From NCBI GenBank assembly GCA_016209635.1, contig JACQWC010000153.1:1-49503 (forward strand): a DNA stretch of 49,503 nucleotides. The letters are read 5' to 3'. Position numbers and translations under genes: made by a program. Position 1 is the stretch's first letter, and the number at the start of each line of letters is the position of its first letter. Shown here piece after piece: positions 25,241 through 33,914 of the stretch. This DNA is from Candidatus Rokuibacteriota bacterium. Its GTDB lineage: Bacteria; Methylomirabilota; Methylomirabilia; Rokubacteriales; CSP1-6. Below the pieces are notes generated by a model. The model was not told where the DNA came from. It saw nothing but the letters and a program-made list of their open reading frames with translations, and did not search any database.

Positions 25241-27682
25241 ATGGTTCAATTCTCCCTGCTTGCCGTCGCTGCCACCCTCGTGGCTCTCGCAGCGTTTGTC
25301 TGGCGCGCTCGACCGGGGAACGCTATCAACTGTTGGTTCGCTGCGTTTACGATGTTCGTCGGGTGCTGGACTGTCGGCATAGCCGGTCTGCAATCCGGAA
25401 CCTATCTTGAGGTGTGGGGGCGTTTCACGTTCGCGGCGGCAGCCTTCATTCCAGCTGCGTTCCTCGCCTTCACGCGATGCTATCCGACGCTAAGCCGCTG
25501 GCCATCACCTACGGTCATCCGAAGCACTCTCGTCCTTGCAGCTATATTCGCGTTCATGTCCGGATTCACTTCCCTCCTCTTCTATGACGTCTCGATGACC
25601 GAGCAAGGCCTGGCTCGCAAACCCGGTTCGCTCTATGTCCCATTCGCCCTCTATTTTGTAATCACCTTCGGCGGCGCCATCGCCCTCCTCATTTCGAAAT
25701 GGTGGCACGTGCAGGGACTTGCGCGAGCTCAACTTCAGTTCCTGGGGAGCGGGGTCATCATTTCAGGCGCAGGGGCCATCAGCGCGAATCTACTCCTTCC
25801 ACTCGCCACCGGCCGCTCCACATATGCGTGGCTCGGACCCTCCTTTGGTGTCGTACTTGTCGCCCTCGTGGCGCACGCGATCATTCGGCACCGCTTGATG
25901 GACCTGCGGCTGGTGATTCATCACGGGCTGGCGTACGCCCTGGCGATGCTTCTGTCCCTGGCGCCCGTGGCGGTTCTTCTCGCCTTCTTCTGGCCACGAC
26001 TCTCGAGCCACCTGCGCCGCGGTGAACTGCTCATCTTTCTGGCGGCGATCGCGCTGGTCAGCCTGCTCGTCCCACTCACGAAGGATCTCGCCGAGCGAGT
26101 CCTCGATCGATACGTCTACCGGACGCACGCGAACTACCAGCGGATCGTTCGCGAAGCCAGCCAGGTTCTGACCGGCGTCCTGGAGCTCAAGGTGCTGCTG
26201 CCCTTCCTGAGCCGCACCGTCGCTGCCTCGACGGAAGCGGAAGGCGTCGGAATCTACCTGCAAGCCGGGCCGGACTTCGTCAAGGCCAGCGCCGAACGAC
26301 GCCATCCCGAAGGCCGCTTCGAAAGCCCGGAGAGAGCGCCCGCCTCGGTCGCCGAGCTGCTGGTGGAGACGAGACAACCGCTGCTCGCCGAGGAGATCGC
26401 CCGGGAAGGGCCGTCCGATGGAACGCGGCTCGGCTGGCAGGACCTGACGCGGCTCAACTGGTCGCTCGTGCTGCCGCTCTTGTCGAAGAACGCCGTCATC
26501 GGCGCGATCGTCGTGGGGCCCAAGCGCTCGGGGGACCCGTTCTACCCTCAAGACTTGGATCTCCTGATGACGCTGGCCAACCAGGCCGGGATCGCGATCA
26601 AGAACGCCCAGCTCTACGCGCAGGTGGTTCTGGTGAACGAATACATCCAGAACATCGTGGCGACGATCGAGAGCGGGGTCGTGGCCATCGACCCAGCCGG
26701 CCGCATTACCTTGTTCAATCGGGCCGCCGAGCAGCTGACCGGCCACTCATCGGCGGAGATGACGCTCCAGCACGTGTCGGCCCTCCCGGCCTCCCTCAGC
26801 GAGCCGCTGCTCACCACGCTGGACGACGGGCTCGGTCGCACCGAGCCGGACGTCGACCTGCCCGGCGCCGGCGTGACCCGTCCCGTCATCTGCACGACCT
26901 CTCCCCTGCGCGACCCGGCCGGAAGCGTCCTCGGAGCCGTCGCGGTCTTCAGCGATCTGACCCCGCTGAAGGAGCTCGAGATCGAGCGTCGCCGGGCGGA
27001 GCGGCTGGCCTACTTCGAGGTACTGGCCTCGGGGATCGCGCACGAGATCAAGAACCCGCTCGTGGCCGTGAAGACCTTCGCCCAGCTCGTGCCGCGACGG
27101 CAGGGTGACGAGCGGTTCCTCGACAACTTCAGCCGCATCGTCACGCGCGAGATCGCACGGATGGAGCGGCTGGTGGACCGCCTGCGCACGCTCTCGCGAC
27201 TGAGCGAGCGCCCGCGCCACTCGCTCGATCTGCGCACGCCGATCAGCGAGGCGCTCGAATTCCTCCAGGCCGCATTCGACGAGAAGCGGATCGCGGTGAC
27301 GGTCGACCTCGGCGACGCGCCGCGCTTCGTCGCGGGCGACCACGGCGAGCTGGAGCAGCTCTTCCTCAACCTCACGCTGAACGCCCACGAGGCGATGGCG
27401 CCGGGGGGCGCGCTCGAAGTCCGACTCGCCGCCACCGAGAGCGCCGCGATCGTGACGGTCGCGGACACGGGCGCGGGCGTCCCGCCCGAGCTGCTCGAGC
27501 GTATCTTCGATCCGTTCTTCACCACGAAGCAGCGCGGCTCGGGGCTGGGTCTCGCGATCTGCGCCGGCATTGCCGACGCCCATCGGGCCAAGCTCCGGGT
27601 CGCGAACCGCACGGGTGGCGGGGCCATCTTCACCGTCGAGTTTCCGCTCACGGCGCCCGTCACGGCTCCGGTACAAGCATGA
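25241..27682 (+). CDS. Multi-TM sensor histidine kinase (7TM-GAF-PAS-HisKA-HATPase), copy 2
   Basis: An 813-residue paralogue of the preceding kinase with the same layout; the first 220 residues are more than half identical (VWGRFTFAAAAFIPAAFLAF, IIRHRLMDLRLVIHHGLAYA). Two further TM helices, a GAF domain (about 300-455), PAS (NIVATIESGVVAIDPAGRI), H-box SGIAHEIKNPLVAVKTF with His601, N-box LFLNLTLNAHEAMAPGG, VADTGAGVPPE and FFTTKQRGSGLGLAI are all intact. The first 650 bp have the lower GC of the upstream kinase, whereas from about 25,880 the sequence returns to high GC. The stop overlaps the next ATG (ATGA), so it is translationally coupled to the pseudokinase. Confidence 0.9.
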   Translation: MVQFSLLAVAATLVALAAFVWRARPGNAINCWFAAFTMFVGCWTVGIAGLQSGTYLEVWGRFTFAAAAFIPAAFLAFTRCYPTLSRWPSPTVIRSTLVLAAIFAFMSGFTSLLFYDVSMTEQGLARKPGSLYVPFALYFVITFGGAIALLISKWWHVQGLARAQLQFLGSGVIISGAGAISANLLLPLATGRSTYAWLGPSFGVVLVALVAHAIIRHRLMDLRLVIHHGLAYALAMLLSLAPVAVLLAFFWPRLSSHLRRGELLIFLAAIALVSLLVPLTKDLAERVLDRYVYRTHANYQRIVREASQVLTGVLELKVLLPFLSRTVAASTEAEGVGIYLQAGPDFVKASAERRHPEGRFESPERAPASVAELLVETRQPLLAEEIAREGPSDGTRLGWQDLTRLNWSLVLPLLSKNAVIGAIVVGPKRSGDPFYPQDLDLLMTLANQAGIAIKNAQLYAQVVLVNEYIQNIVATIESGVVAIDPAGRITLFNRAAEQLTGHSSAEMTLQHVSALPASLSEPLLTTLDDGLGRTEPDVDLPGAGVTRPVICTTSPLRDPAGSVLGAVAVFSDLTPLKELEIERRRAERLAYFEVLASGIAHEIKNPLVAVKTFAQLVPRRQGDERFLDNFSRIVTREIARMERLVDRLRTLSRLSERPRHSLDLRTPISEALEFLQAAFDEKRIAVTVDLGDAPRFVAGDHGELEQLFLNLTLNAHEAMAPGGALEVRLAATESAAIVTVADTGAGVPPELLERIFDPFFTTKQRGSGLGLAICAGIADAHRAKLRVANRTGGGAIFTVEFPLTAPVTAPVQA

Positions 27683-29628
27683 AGACGGTGCTCCTCGTCA
27701 CGCCCGACGAGCGGCTGCGCGCGCGTCTCGGCCGGGCGCTCGCCGCCTACTCGGTGTTCGTCGCGCAGAACGACGGCGATGCTCTCAAAACGCTCCGGCT
27801 CATCGAGATCGATCTGGTGATCCGCGAGGGCGCCGGACCGGGACACGGGCTCGAGGCGTTCGTGTCGAGACTGAAGGAGGTCGCGCCGGAGGCCCTGACC
27901 ATCGCGATCGAACCGGCACTGGACGAGGTCGACGCCGCCGATTTCGTCGTTCCCGGCGGTTTCGGCCAGCGCGAGCTCGAGGCCGCGCTTCGCCGCGCCG
28001 CCGAGAAGCACCGCCTCGCGCGGGAACTCGCGACCCTCCGTTCGCGGGCCGCATCCCCGCCGCCGGCCCCGTCCGCCGCCGAGGCCCCCTGGGACGGCGC
28101 CACGCTGGCGCGGATCCTGACCGAGTTCACCCGCGTGTTCGCCGCGGGCTTCGATCTCTCGCGGCTCCTCGACATGTTCCTCGACGCGATCGGCAGGCTG
28201 GTCCGACCCGTACGGATGGCGCTGCTGCTCCCCGACCCGAACGGCGAGGACTATCGGATCCGGGCACACCGCGGCTTGCCGCCGCAGCTCGTCGATTCGC
28301 TGCGCCTGTCGGCGACCACCGGGCTCTCGCGCTGGCTCGCCACCCAGGGTCGGCCGGCGCGGGTGCAAGACCTCGCCGACGCGGAGGTCACCCGCGAGCT
28401 GACGCTGCTCCAGGGCGTCGTCGCCATTCCGTTGCTGGCGAACGGCGAGCTGGTCGCGATGCTCGTCATCGGCCAGCCGGTGATGGGCGGACAGTACGAT
28501 CGGCGCGAGACGGAAACCCTGTTCGATCTGGCGGCGCATGTGGCCACCGCGATCCGCAACATCGCGCTCCACGAGCAGCTCCGGCGCGAGATGGAATTCA
28601 ACGAGCGGATCCTCGCGCACATGTCGAGCGGCGTCATCACGATCGGCCGCGACCACCGGGTGGGAACGCTGAACCGGCGCGCCGAGGAGATCCTGGAGCT
28701 CGCCGCGCAGACCGTCCTCGGCCAAGATCTCCGGGTCCTGCCGTCCCCCCTGGGCGATATGCTCTTCGGGACGCTCTCGTCCGGTCACGCGCTGGCCCGG
28801 TCCGAGATCCAGCTGGCGCTCCGCGGGCGATGGCTCGAAGTCTCGACGTACCCGATCTACGGCGATGAGCCCACGCCGCTCGGCGCGGTCCTCGTCTTCG
28901 AGGACCTGACGGCGCAGAAGGAGCTCGCGAACCAGAAGCGCCAGGCCGAGCAGCTCCAGCTCCTCACCCGCGTCGTCGCGCGCATCGCCGACGAGATCAA
29001 GAATCCGCTCGTGTCCATCAACACCTTCATGGAGCTGATCGAAGAGCGCTTCGACGACCCGGATTTCCGCAAGCACTTCTCCGCCGTCGTGGGACGGGAC
29101 GTGCGGCGCCTCGTCCAGGTCTTCGAAAAACTTGCGGGGCTCGTCAGCGAAGGTGAGTTAAACTTCGTGCCGGTGGACGTCCATACGGTCATTGATGAAC
29201 TGGTGGCCGCGATCGAGCTGGGCGACGACACGATCGGCAAGCCCGTCCAGCTCGAGGTCGCCCGCGAGACGACCCCGCAGGTGGTCAAGGTCGACCCGGC
29301 CCAGCTCCGCAAGGCATTTTCCTACCTCGTCCGATACCTCGGCCACAACTCTCCCGTCGAGCCGGCGAAGGTCTCGATCTCGGTCGGACGGCATCCCGAC
29401 GGGGACGGGGATGCGGGCGTCCGGGTCCTCTTCACCTCGCGCACGGCTGCGGTCGCTCCGGACAAGCTCCAGCGCCTGTTCGACCCGGTCCAGATGGTGC
29501 AGGAGAGCCTGATCGACGTCGGTCCGGCCGTGAGCCAGCGCCTGATCGAGGCCTTCGGCGGACGCCTGCGCCTGCGCCAGAGCCGGCACGAGCTGGCCTT
29601 CCTCGTGACGCTCCCCGCGGCCCCATGA
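27679..29628 (+). CDS. Degenerate (pseudo) histidine kinase: pseudo-receiver, GAF, PAS, HisKA-like, HATPase-like
   Basis: 649 residues, soluble. Residues 1-115 have a receiver fold pattern (KTVLLVTPDERLRARLGRAL), but the acidic pair, phospho-acceptor Asp (replaced in DLVIREGAG) and the KP motif are lost. GAF (about 150-305) and PAS (ILAHMSSGVITIGRDHRVGTL) follow. The H-box reads VARIADEIKNPLVSI, with Asp438 exactly where the phosphorylated His should be. The ATPase region lacks an N-box, DxGxG and the GTGLGL loop (AFSYLVRYLGHNSP, RVLFTSRTAAVAP). The frame is long, undamaged and coupled at both ends to active kinases, so it is probably a selected non-catalytic partner rather than a decaying gene. 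Confidence 0.8.
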   Translation: MKTVLLVTPDERLRARLGRALAAYSVFVAQNDGDALKTLRLIEIDLVIREGAGPGHGLEAFVSRLKEVAPEALTIAIEPALDEVDAADFVVPGGFGQRELEAALRRAAEKHRLARELATLRSRAASPPPAPSAAEAPWDGATLARILTEFTRVFAAGFDLSRLLDMFLDAIGRLVRPVRMALLLPDPNGEDYRIRAHRGLPPQLVDSLRLSATTGLSRWLATQGRPARVQDLADAEVTRELTLLQGVVAIPLLANGELVAMLVIGQPVMGGQYDRRETETLFDLAAHVATAIRNIALHEQLRREMEFNERILAHMSSGVITIGRDHRVGTLNRRAEEILELAAQTVLGQDLRVLPSPLGDMLFGTLSSGHALARSEIQLALRGRWLEVSTYPIYGDEPTPLGAVLVFEDLTAQKELANQKRQAEQLQLLTRVVARIADEIKNPLVSINTFMELIEERFDDPDFRKHFSAVVGRDVRRLVQVFEKLAGLVSEGELNFVPVDVHTVIDELVAAIELGDDTIGKPVQLEVARETTPQVVKVDPAQLRKAFSYLVRYLGHNSPVEPAKVSISVGRHPDGDGDAGVRVLFTSRTAAVAPDKLQRLFDPVQMVQESLIDVGPAVSQRLIEAFGGRLRLRQSRHELAFLVTLPAAP

Positions 29629-31937
29629 CCACCGCAGCACCGCCGATCCTCCAGTCGCGCATCCTCGTCGTCGACGACGAGTTGGGGCCGCGCGAGTCGC
29701 TCCGCATGCTGCTCAAGCCGTCCTACCAGGTGCGAACGGCGGAGAGCGGTCGCGTCGCGCTGGACGAGCTGCCGAAGTTCCGGCCCGATCTCGTGATCAT
29801 GGACATCAAGATGCCCGAGATGGACGGGCTGGAGGTCCTGCGGCGCATCAAACGCATCGAGCCGTCCATCGAGGTCGTCATGATCACGGCGTACGCGTCG
29901 CTCGAGACGGTGAAGCTGGCCCTGACGCACGGCGCGTTCGAATACCTCATCAAGCCGTTCTCGCGCCAGGACCTCGAAGACGTCGTGCGCCGCGCGCTGC
30001 TCCGCCGCCAGGCCGACCTCGGCACGCGGGGCCAGGTCACGAAGCTGGTGGAGGAGATGCGGAGCCTGGCCGCGAAGACGCGCCAGCTCGAGGAGACCGC
30101 ACGGCGGGAAGCGGCCGAGCAGTCGTTGCGGGTGACGCAGCTCTCGATCCTGAGGGAGATCTCCGGCACGATCGTCGGCCAGCTCGACCTCCACGAGGTG
30201 ACGACCGCGGTCATGGAGCAGCTTCGCACGGCGCTCGGCTATGACAGCGTGATGGTCACGCTGGAGGCCCCGCCCTCGACCGAAGCCGAGAGCGCCTGCT
30301 TCGTGACCTGCCAAATCCGCGACGCCGAGGGGCTGCTCGGGTACCTCGTCGTCGACAACCGCCCGTCCTGGCGTTCCATCGATCCCCGCGAGCGCGAGCT
30401 CCTGGAGATGCTCTCGGAGTACCTCGCGATCGCCGTGCGGAACTCACGGCTGTATGGCGAGATCGCCGAGACCAAGCGCTCCCTCGAGCAGCTGATCGCG
30501 TCGGCCGGCGACGCCATCATCTCCGTGAACGCGTCGAACTACATCCACGGCTGGAATCCCGCGGCCGAGCGCATCTTCGGGCTCGGCGCGGGCTCGGCGG
30601 TGGGCCGTCCGATCACCGACTTCCTGCCGAGCGCCCACTACGCGGAGGCCCGGCGGCGGCTGGCGGACGGCGCCCCCATGCACGCGTTCGAGACCACGAC
30701 GACGTCCGGACGGACGCGCCCGACCGAGCTCGCCGTGACGCTGTCGGCGCTGCGCGACCGCCAGGGGCAACTCGAAAAGCTGATCGCCATCGTTCGTGAT
30801 GTCACCGCGCAGCGCGCGCTGGAAAACCAGCTGCACCAGTCCGAGAAGTTGACGGCGCTCGGGCAGCTCGCGGGCGGCATCGCGCACGACTTCAACAATC
30901 TCCTGCAGGCGATCCTCGGCTACGCCCAGCTCATGCGGCAGAATCTGGACAACGCCGAGCTCGTGCAGCGGTCGCTGCGGGTGGTCGAGGATGCGGCGCT
31001 CGACGGGTCCGAGACGGTGCGCCGGATCCAGCAGTTCTCTCGCCTCCGTCCGGATGAGGAGTTCATGGCCGTCGACGTCAATCAGATCGTGCAGAACGCC
31101 GTCGCCATCACCCGGCCACGCTGGGATGAGAAGATCGCCCACGAGAATCGCCCCCTCGACCTCCGGCTCGAGCTCCGGGCCGTCCCGCCCATCAACGGCC
31201 GCCCGGCCGCGCTGACCGAGCTGATGACCAACCTGATCCTCAACGCGATGGACGCCATGCCCGAGGGGGGCACGCTCACGATCGGCACGCGCGTGGAGGA
31301 CGGGCGGTCGGTCGTCGTGACGGTCGCCGACACCGGTATCGGGATGCCCGAGGCGGTGCGCCGCCGCGTCTTCGAGCCGTTCTTCTCGACCAAGGGCGAG
31401 CGCGGCTCCGGCCTCGGCCTCTCGATGGCGTACTCCATCGCGAAGCGCCACGGCGGCGAGATCGGCGTCGAGAGCGAGCCCGGCCGCGGGGCGATGTTCA
31501 CGCTCACCTTCCCGGCCGCCGCCGAGGCCTCCGGAAAGGCGACGCCCGCCTCGGCGACCCGGCCCCGCCGGACGGCGCGCATCCTCATCGTGGACGACGA
31601 GCCGAAGGTGCTCGGCACACTCGCGGAGATGCTCAAGAGCGCCGGTCACACCGTGACACCGGCGTCGACGGGCGCCGCGGCGCTGGCGGACTACGCACGG
31701 GGCCGTTTCGACGTGGTCCTCACCAACCTCGGCATGGTCGGCATGAACGGCTGGGAGCTCGCCGAGCGGCTGCGCGTCGTCGATCGGTCGGTGCCAATCC
31801 TCTTCATCACGGGCTGGGCGCTGCGCGACGAGGACCATCCTCGCCTGATGACGCTCAACATCCACCGGTGTCTCTTCAAGCCCGTGCGTCCCGACGAGCT
31901 CGACGCGGCGATTCAGGCCGCGCTCCAGCCCGCCTGA
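29625..31937 (+). CDS. Soluble hybrid histidine kinase REC-GAF-PAS-HisKA-HATPase-REC
   Basis: 770 residues. N-terminal receiver (ILVVDDELGPRESLRML) with phospho-acceptor Asp60 in VIMDIKMPEMDG and Lys in YLIKPFSRQ. A coiled-coil linker (about 125-170) leads to GAF (about 175-285), PAS (ASAGDAIISVNASNYIHGWN), H-box AGGIAHDFNNLLQAILGYAQL with His421, and an intact ATPase (LMTNLILNAMDAMPEGG, VADTGIGMPE, GERGSGLGLSM). The C-terminal receiver (ARILIVDDEPKVLGTLAEML) has Asn701 in place of the acceptor (VLTNLGMVGMNGWE), so it should not be phosphorylated. The intact N-terminal receiver could accept phosphate from the two membrane kinases. Overlaps the pseudokinase stop by 4 bp. Confidence 0.9.
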   Translation: MTTAAPPILQSRILVVDDELGPRESLRMLLKPSYQVRTAESGRVALDELPKFRPDLVIMDIKMPEMDGLEVLRRIKRIEPSIEVVMITAYASLETVKLALTHGAFEYLIKPFSRQDLEDVVRRALLRRQADLGTRGQVTKLVEEMRSLAAKTRQLEETARREAAEQSLRVTQLSILREISGTIVGQLDLHEVTTAVMEQLRTALGYDSVMVTLEAPPSTEAESACFVTCQIRDAEGLLGYLVVDNRPSWRSIDPRERELLEMLSEYLAIAVRNSRLYGEIAETKRSLEQLIASAGDAIISVNASNYIHGWNPAAERIFGLGAGSAVGRPITDFLPSAHYAEARRRLADGAPMHAFETTTTSGRTRPTELAVTLSALRDRQGQLEKLIAIVRDVTAQRALENQLHQSEKLTALGQLAGGIAHDFNNLLQAILGYAQLMRQNLDNAELVQRSLRVVEDAALDGSETVRRIQQFSRLRPDEEFMAVDVNQIVQNAVAITRPRWDEKIAHENRPLDLRLELRAVPPINGRPAALTELMTNLILNAMDAMPEGGTLTIGTRVEDGRSVVVTVADTGIGMPEAVRRRVFEPFFSTKGERGSGLGLSMAYSIAKRHGGEIGVESEPGRGAMFTLTFPAAAEASGKATPASATRPRRTARILIVDDEPKVLGTLAEMLKSAGHTVTPASTGAAALADYARGRFDVVLTNLGMVGMNGWELAERLRVVDRSVPILFITGWALRDEDHPRLMTLNIHRCLFKPVRPDELDAAIQAALQPA

Positions 31938-32108
31938 GCGTCTCGCCAGCTGGTCGGCTGGCACGCGACTCGTGGATTCGTGTTGCGGACTCCAACCCGC
32001 TCCGCTATGTTCGAGACGCACGAGCAAAAGGGGGCTCGAATTCTTGTCGCTCGGCGTCTTGTTAGCCCTTGGTAAGTAGCGTCGTGGCGCATGGCGCAGG
32101 AGGGTGCG

Positions 32109-32534
32109 ATGGGAAAGATCAACTGGAGTCGGGTGTTTTTGGGCGGGTTAGTCGCGTGGGTCGTAGCGATCCTGCTTGGGGGCGTAGCAATGTTTCTCTA
32201 CGTGCGAACCGAGGTGACTGCGACCTGGAAAGGACTGGGCCTCGAATTCCCACAAGGGCCAGGGCTTGCTGTGTTCTGGCTCGTGTTCGTCTACGTGGCC
32301 GTGGTGATGGCTATCTGGCTATATGCGGCCATCCGGCCGCGCTACGGGCCGGGGGTAAAGACTGCTGTGGGCGCCGGCCTAGCCTTCTGGCTCATCGGAA
32401 AGTTCCTGCACACGATGTTCCTGGGTGCGGTAGGAGTGTATCCCATACGGTTTGTGGTGATAAGCATGGCCACCGACCTGGTGGTGACGGTCGCGGCTAC
32501 GGTCGCGGGCGCCTGGATGTACAAGGAAGAGTAG
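32109..32534 (+). CDS. Small four-TM membrane protein of unknown function
   Basis: 141 residues from the ATG at 32109, chosen because AGGAGGG ends 4 bp upstream; the ORF-track ATG at 32091 precedes that ribosome site. Four hydrophobic helices are evident (VFLGGLVAWVVAILLGGVAM, LAVFWLVFVYVAVVMAIWLY, a third around LAFWLIGKFLHTMFLG, and VISMATDLVVTVAATVAGAW). The protein ends MYKEE. It resembles anonymous integral membrane proteins common in soil bacterial genomes; no functional motif is visible. The 171 bp before it (31938-32108) hold no recognisable gene. Confidence 0.7.
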   Translation: MGKINWSRVFLGGLVAWVVAILLGGVAMFLYVRTEVTATWKGLGLEFPQGPGLAVFWLVFVYVAVVMAIWLYAAIRPRYGPGVKTAVGAGLAFWLIGKFLHTMFLGAVGVYPIRFVVISMATDLVVTVAATVAGAWMYKEE

Positions 32535-32535
32535 T

Positions 32536-32567
32536 CGCGGGCCACTGGAGTGGCAGCGGTGGCCGCG
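32536..32567. terminator. Bulged hairpin between convergent genes
   Basis: CGCGG-g-CCAC pairs with GTGGCCGCG around a loop of about 13 bases, just after the stop of the four-TM gene and before the end of the leftward Cys-rich peptide gene. No T tract follows on either strand, so it may be a stability element or a weak bidirectional terminator. Confidence 0.3.
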
Positions 32568-32579
32568 AGGAGAGGCGGT

Positions 32580-32663
32580 TCAGGCCTTCTTCATGGGCCG
32601 GCCGCAGCAGATCTTCTGCGCCATCGCGACCTTCCCGCACTTCGCGCAGCGGAATCCAGCCAT
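32580..32663 (-). CDS. 27-residue Cys-rich zinc-ribbon-like microprotein downstream of thiolase
   Basis: Too short for the ORF track. The minus-strand frame starts with ATG 4 bp after the thiolase stop and encodes a 27-residue peptide. It contains CAKCGK near the N-terminus and ICCGRPMKK at the C-terminus, i.e. a CxxC plus CC arrangement able to hold one zinc ion or an Fe-S centre. No long alternative frame covers this stretch, and the spacing implies co-transcription with the thiolase. Thiolases of some lineages work with zinc-ribbon/OB-fold DUF35 partners, but this peptide is far smaller. Function unknown. Confidence 0.55.
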   Translation of the reverse strand: MAGFRCAKCGKVAMAQKICCGRPMKKA

Positions 32664-32667
32664 CGTC

Positions 32668-33813
32668 CTACAACCGCTCGATGATGGTGGCGATGCCCTG
32701 ACCGAACCCGATGCACATCGTCTGGAGCCCGTAGCGCGTGCCGGTGCGCTCGAGTTCGTGGAGGAGCGTGGTCATGAGCTTGGCGCCCGTGCAGCCCAGG
32801 GGGTGGCCGAGCGCGATCGCCCCGCCGTTCACGTTCACCTTCGCCATGTCCGGGTGAAGCTCGCGCTCCCAGGCCAGCACGACCGACGCGAAGGCCTCGT
32901 TGATCTCGAAGCGATCGATGTCGTCGAGCCCGAGCCCGGCCTTCTTCAGCACGCGCTGGGTGGCCGGGATCGGCCCCGTCAGCATGATGGTCGGATCCAC
33001 GCCGGCCAGCGCGGTCGCGACCACGCGGGCGCGCGGGCGGAGCCCGAGCGCCTTCGCCTTCTCGGCCGACATGACCATGAGCGCTGCGGCGCCGTCCGAG
33101 ATCTGCGACGAGTTGGCCGCGGTCACGACGCCGTCGGGCTTGAAGGATGGCTGGAGCGCGGCCATCTTCTCCCGGTTCACGGGGACCCGCACCCCCTCGT
33201 CGGTGTCGAACACGGAGCCGTCGGGGAGGTTCACGGGGACGATCTCGCGCTTGAACCGGCCCTCGGCGATCGCGCGGCCCGCCTTCTCGTGGCTCTCGGC
33301 GGAAACCGCGTCCAGCTCCTCGCGCTTGAGCCCCCACGTCTCCGCGATCAGCTCGGCGGAGATGCCCTGCGGGACGATGTTGTATCGCTCCTGGAGCCGG
33401 GGCGACAGTGGTCCCGCGCCGGGCCCCGTCGCGTTCGAGCCCATCGGCACCCGCGTCATGTGCTCGACGCCGCCGGCGATGACCGCCTCATACTGTCCCG
33501 ACATGACGCCCATGGCGGCGAAGTTCGCCGCCTGCTGGCCCGAGCCGCACATCCGGTCGAGCGTCGTCCCGCAGACGTCGAGCGGCAAGCCCGCGATGAG
33601 CGCCGCGTTCCGCGCGATGTTCATGCCTTGCTCGCCGAGCTGGTCGACGCAGCCGAGGATCACGTCCTCCACTTCGGTCGCATCGATCCCGACGCGCTCG
33701 ACCAGCGCCCGCAGCGTAAGCGCGATCAGGTCGTCCGGGCGGATCCCCGAGAGCCTGCCGTTCCGCTTCCCCACCGCCGTCCGCACTGTCCCCACGATCA
33801 TCGCGTCTCGCAT
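32668..33813 (-). CDS. Thiolase (acetyl-CoA C-acyltransferase)
   Basis: A 381-residue thiolase that either cleaves 3-ketoacyl-CoA with CoA or condenses acetyl-CoA. The acyl-binding Cys lies in [14 protein letters not shown] (near residue 87), the active-site His in [18 protein letters not shown], and the second Cys in [20 protein letters not shown] is also standard. Length and motif spelling fit degradative FadA/acetyl-CoA acetyltransferase types; the sequence does not separate these. It has its own promoter candidate upstream and the Cys-rich microprotein directly downstream. Confidence 0.93.
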   Translation of the reverse strand: MRDAMIVGTVRTAVGKRNGRLSGIRPDDLIALTLRALVERVGIDATEVEDVILGCVDQLGEQGMNIARNAALIAGLPLDVCGTTLDRMCGSGQQAANFAAMGVMSGQYEAVIAGGVEHMTRVPMGSNATGPGAGPLSPRLQERYNIVPQGISAELIAETWGLKREELDAVSAESHEKAGRAIAEGRFKREIVPVNLPDGSVFDTDEGVRVPVNREKMAALQPSFKPDGVVTAANSSQISDGAAALMVMSAEKAKALGLRPRARVVATALAGVDPTIMLTGPIPATQRVLKKAGLGLDDIDRFEINEAFASVVLAWERELHPDMAKVNVNGGAIALGHPLGCTGAKLMTTLLHELERTGTRYGLQTMCIGFGQGIATIIERL

Positions 33814-33861
33814 CGCGTCCTCCCTCGTGCGACTGCACCTCGTCCGACTGAACGCGGATTC

Positions 33862-33890
33862 ATTCTACCGGGGCGCCGGCGGAGCCGCAA
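33862..33890 (-). promoter_or_regulatory. Sigma-70-like promoter of the thiolase gene
   Basis: On the minus strand, TTGCGG and TAGAAT are separated by exactly 17 bp, in the 101-bp gap between ttuA and the thiolase gene. The predicted start of transcription is about 40 bp before the thiolase ATG. The -10 is a good match (5 of 6) and the -35 is partial. Confidence 0.45.
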
Positions 33891-33914
33891 TGCGGCGCGC
33901 CACTCCCGGATCGC

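Noticed and set aside
30444-32027. 527-residue minus-strand ORF
   Set aside because: Antisense to the hybrid kinase gene.
31938-32108. Possible tRNA-like or attachment-site sequence after the kinase cluster
   Set aside because: No cloverleaf, T-loop consensus or direct repeat could be built; only ordinary intergenic sequence.
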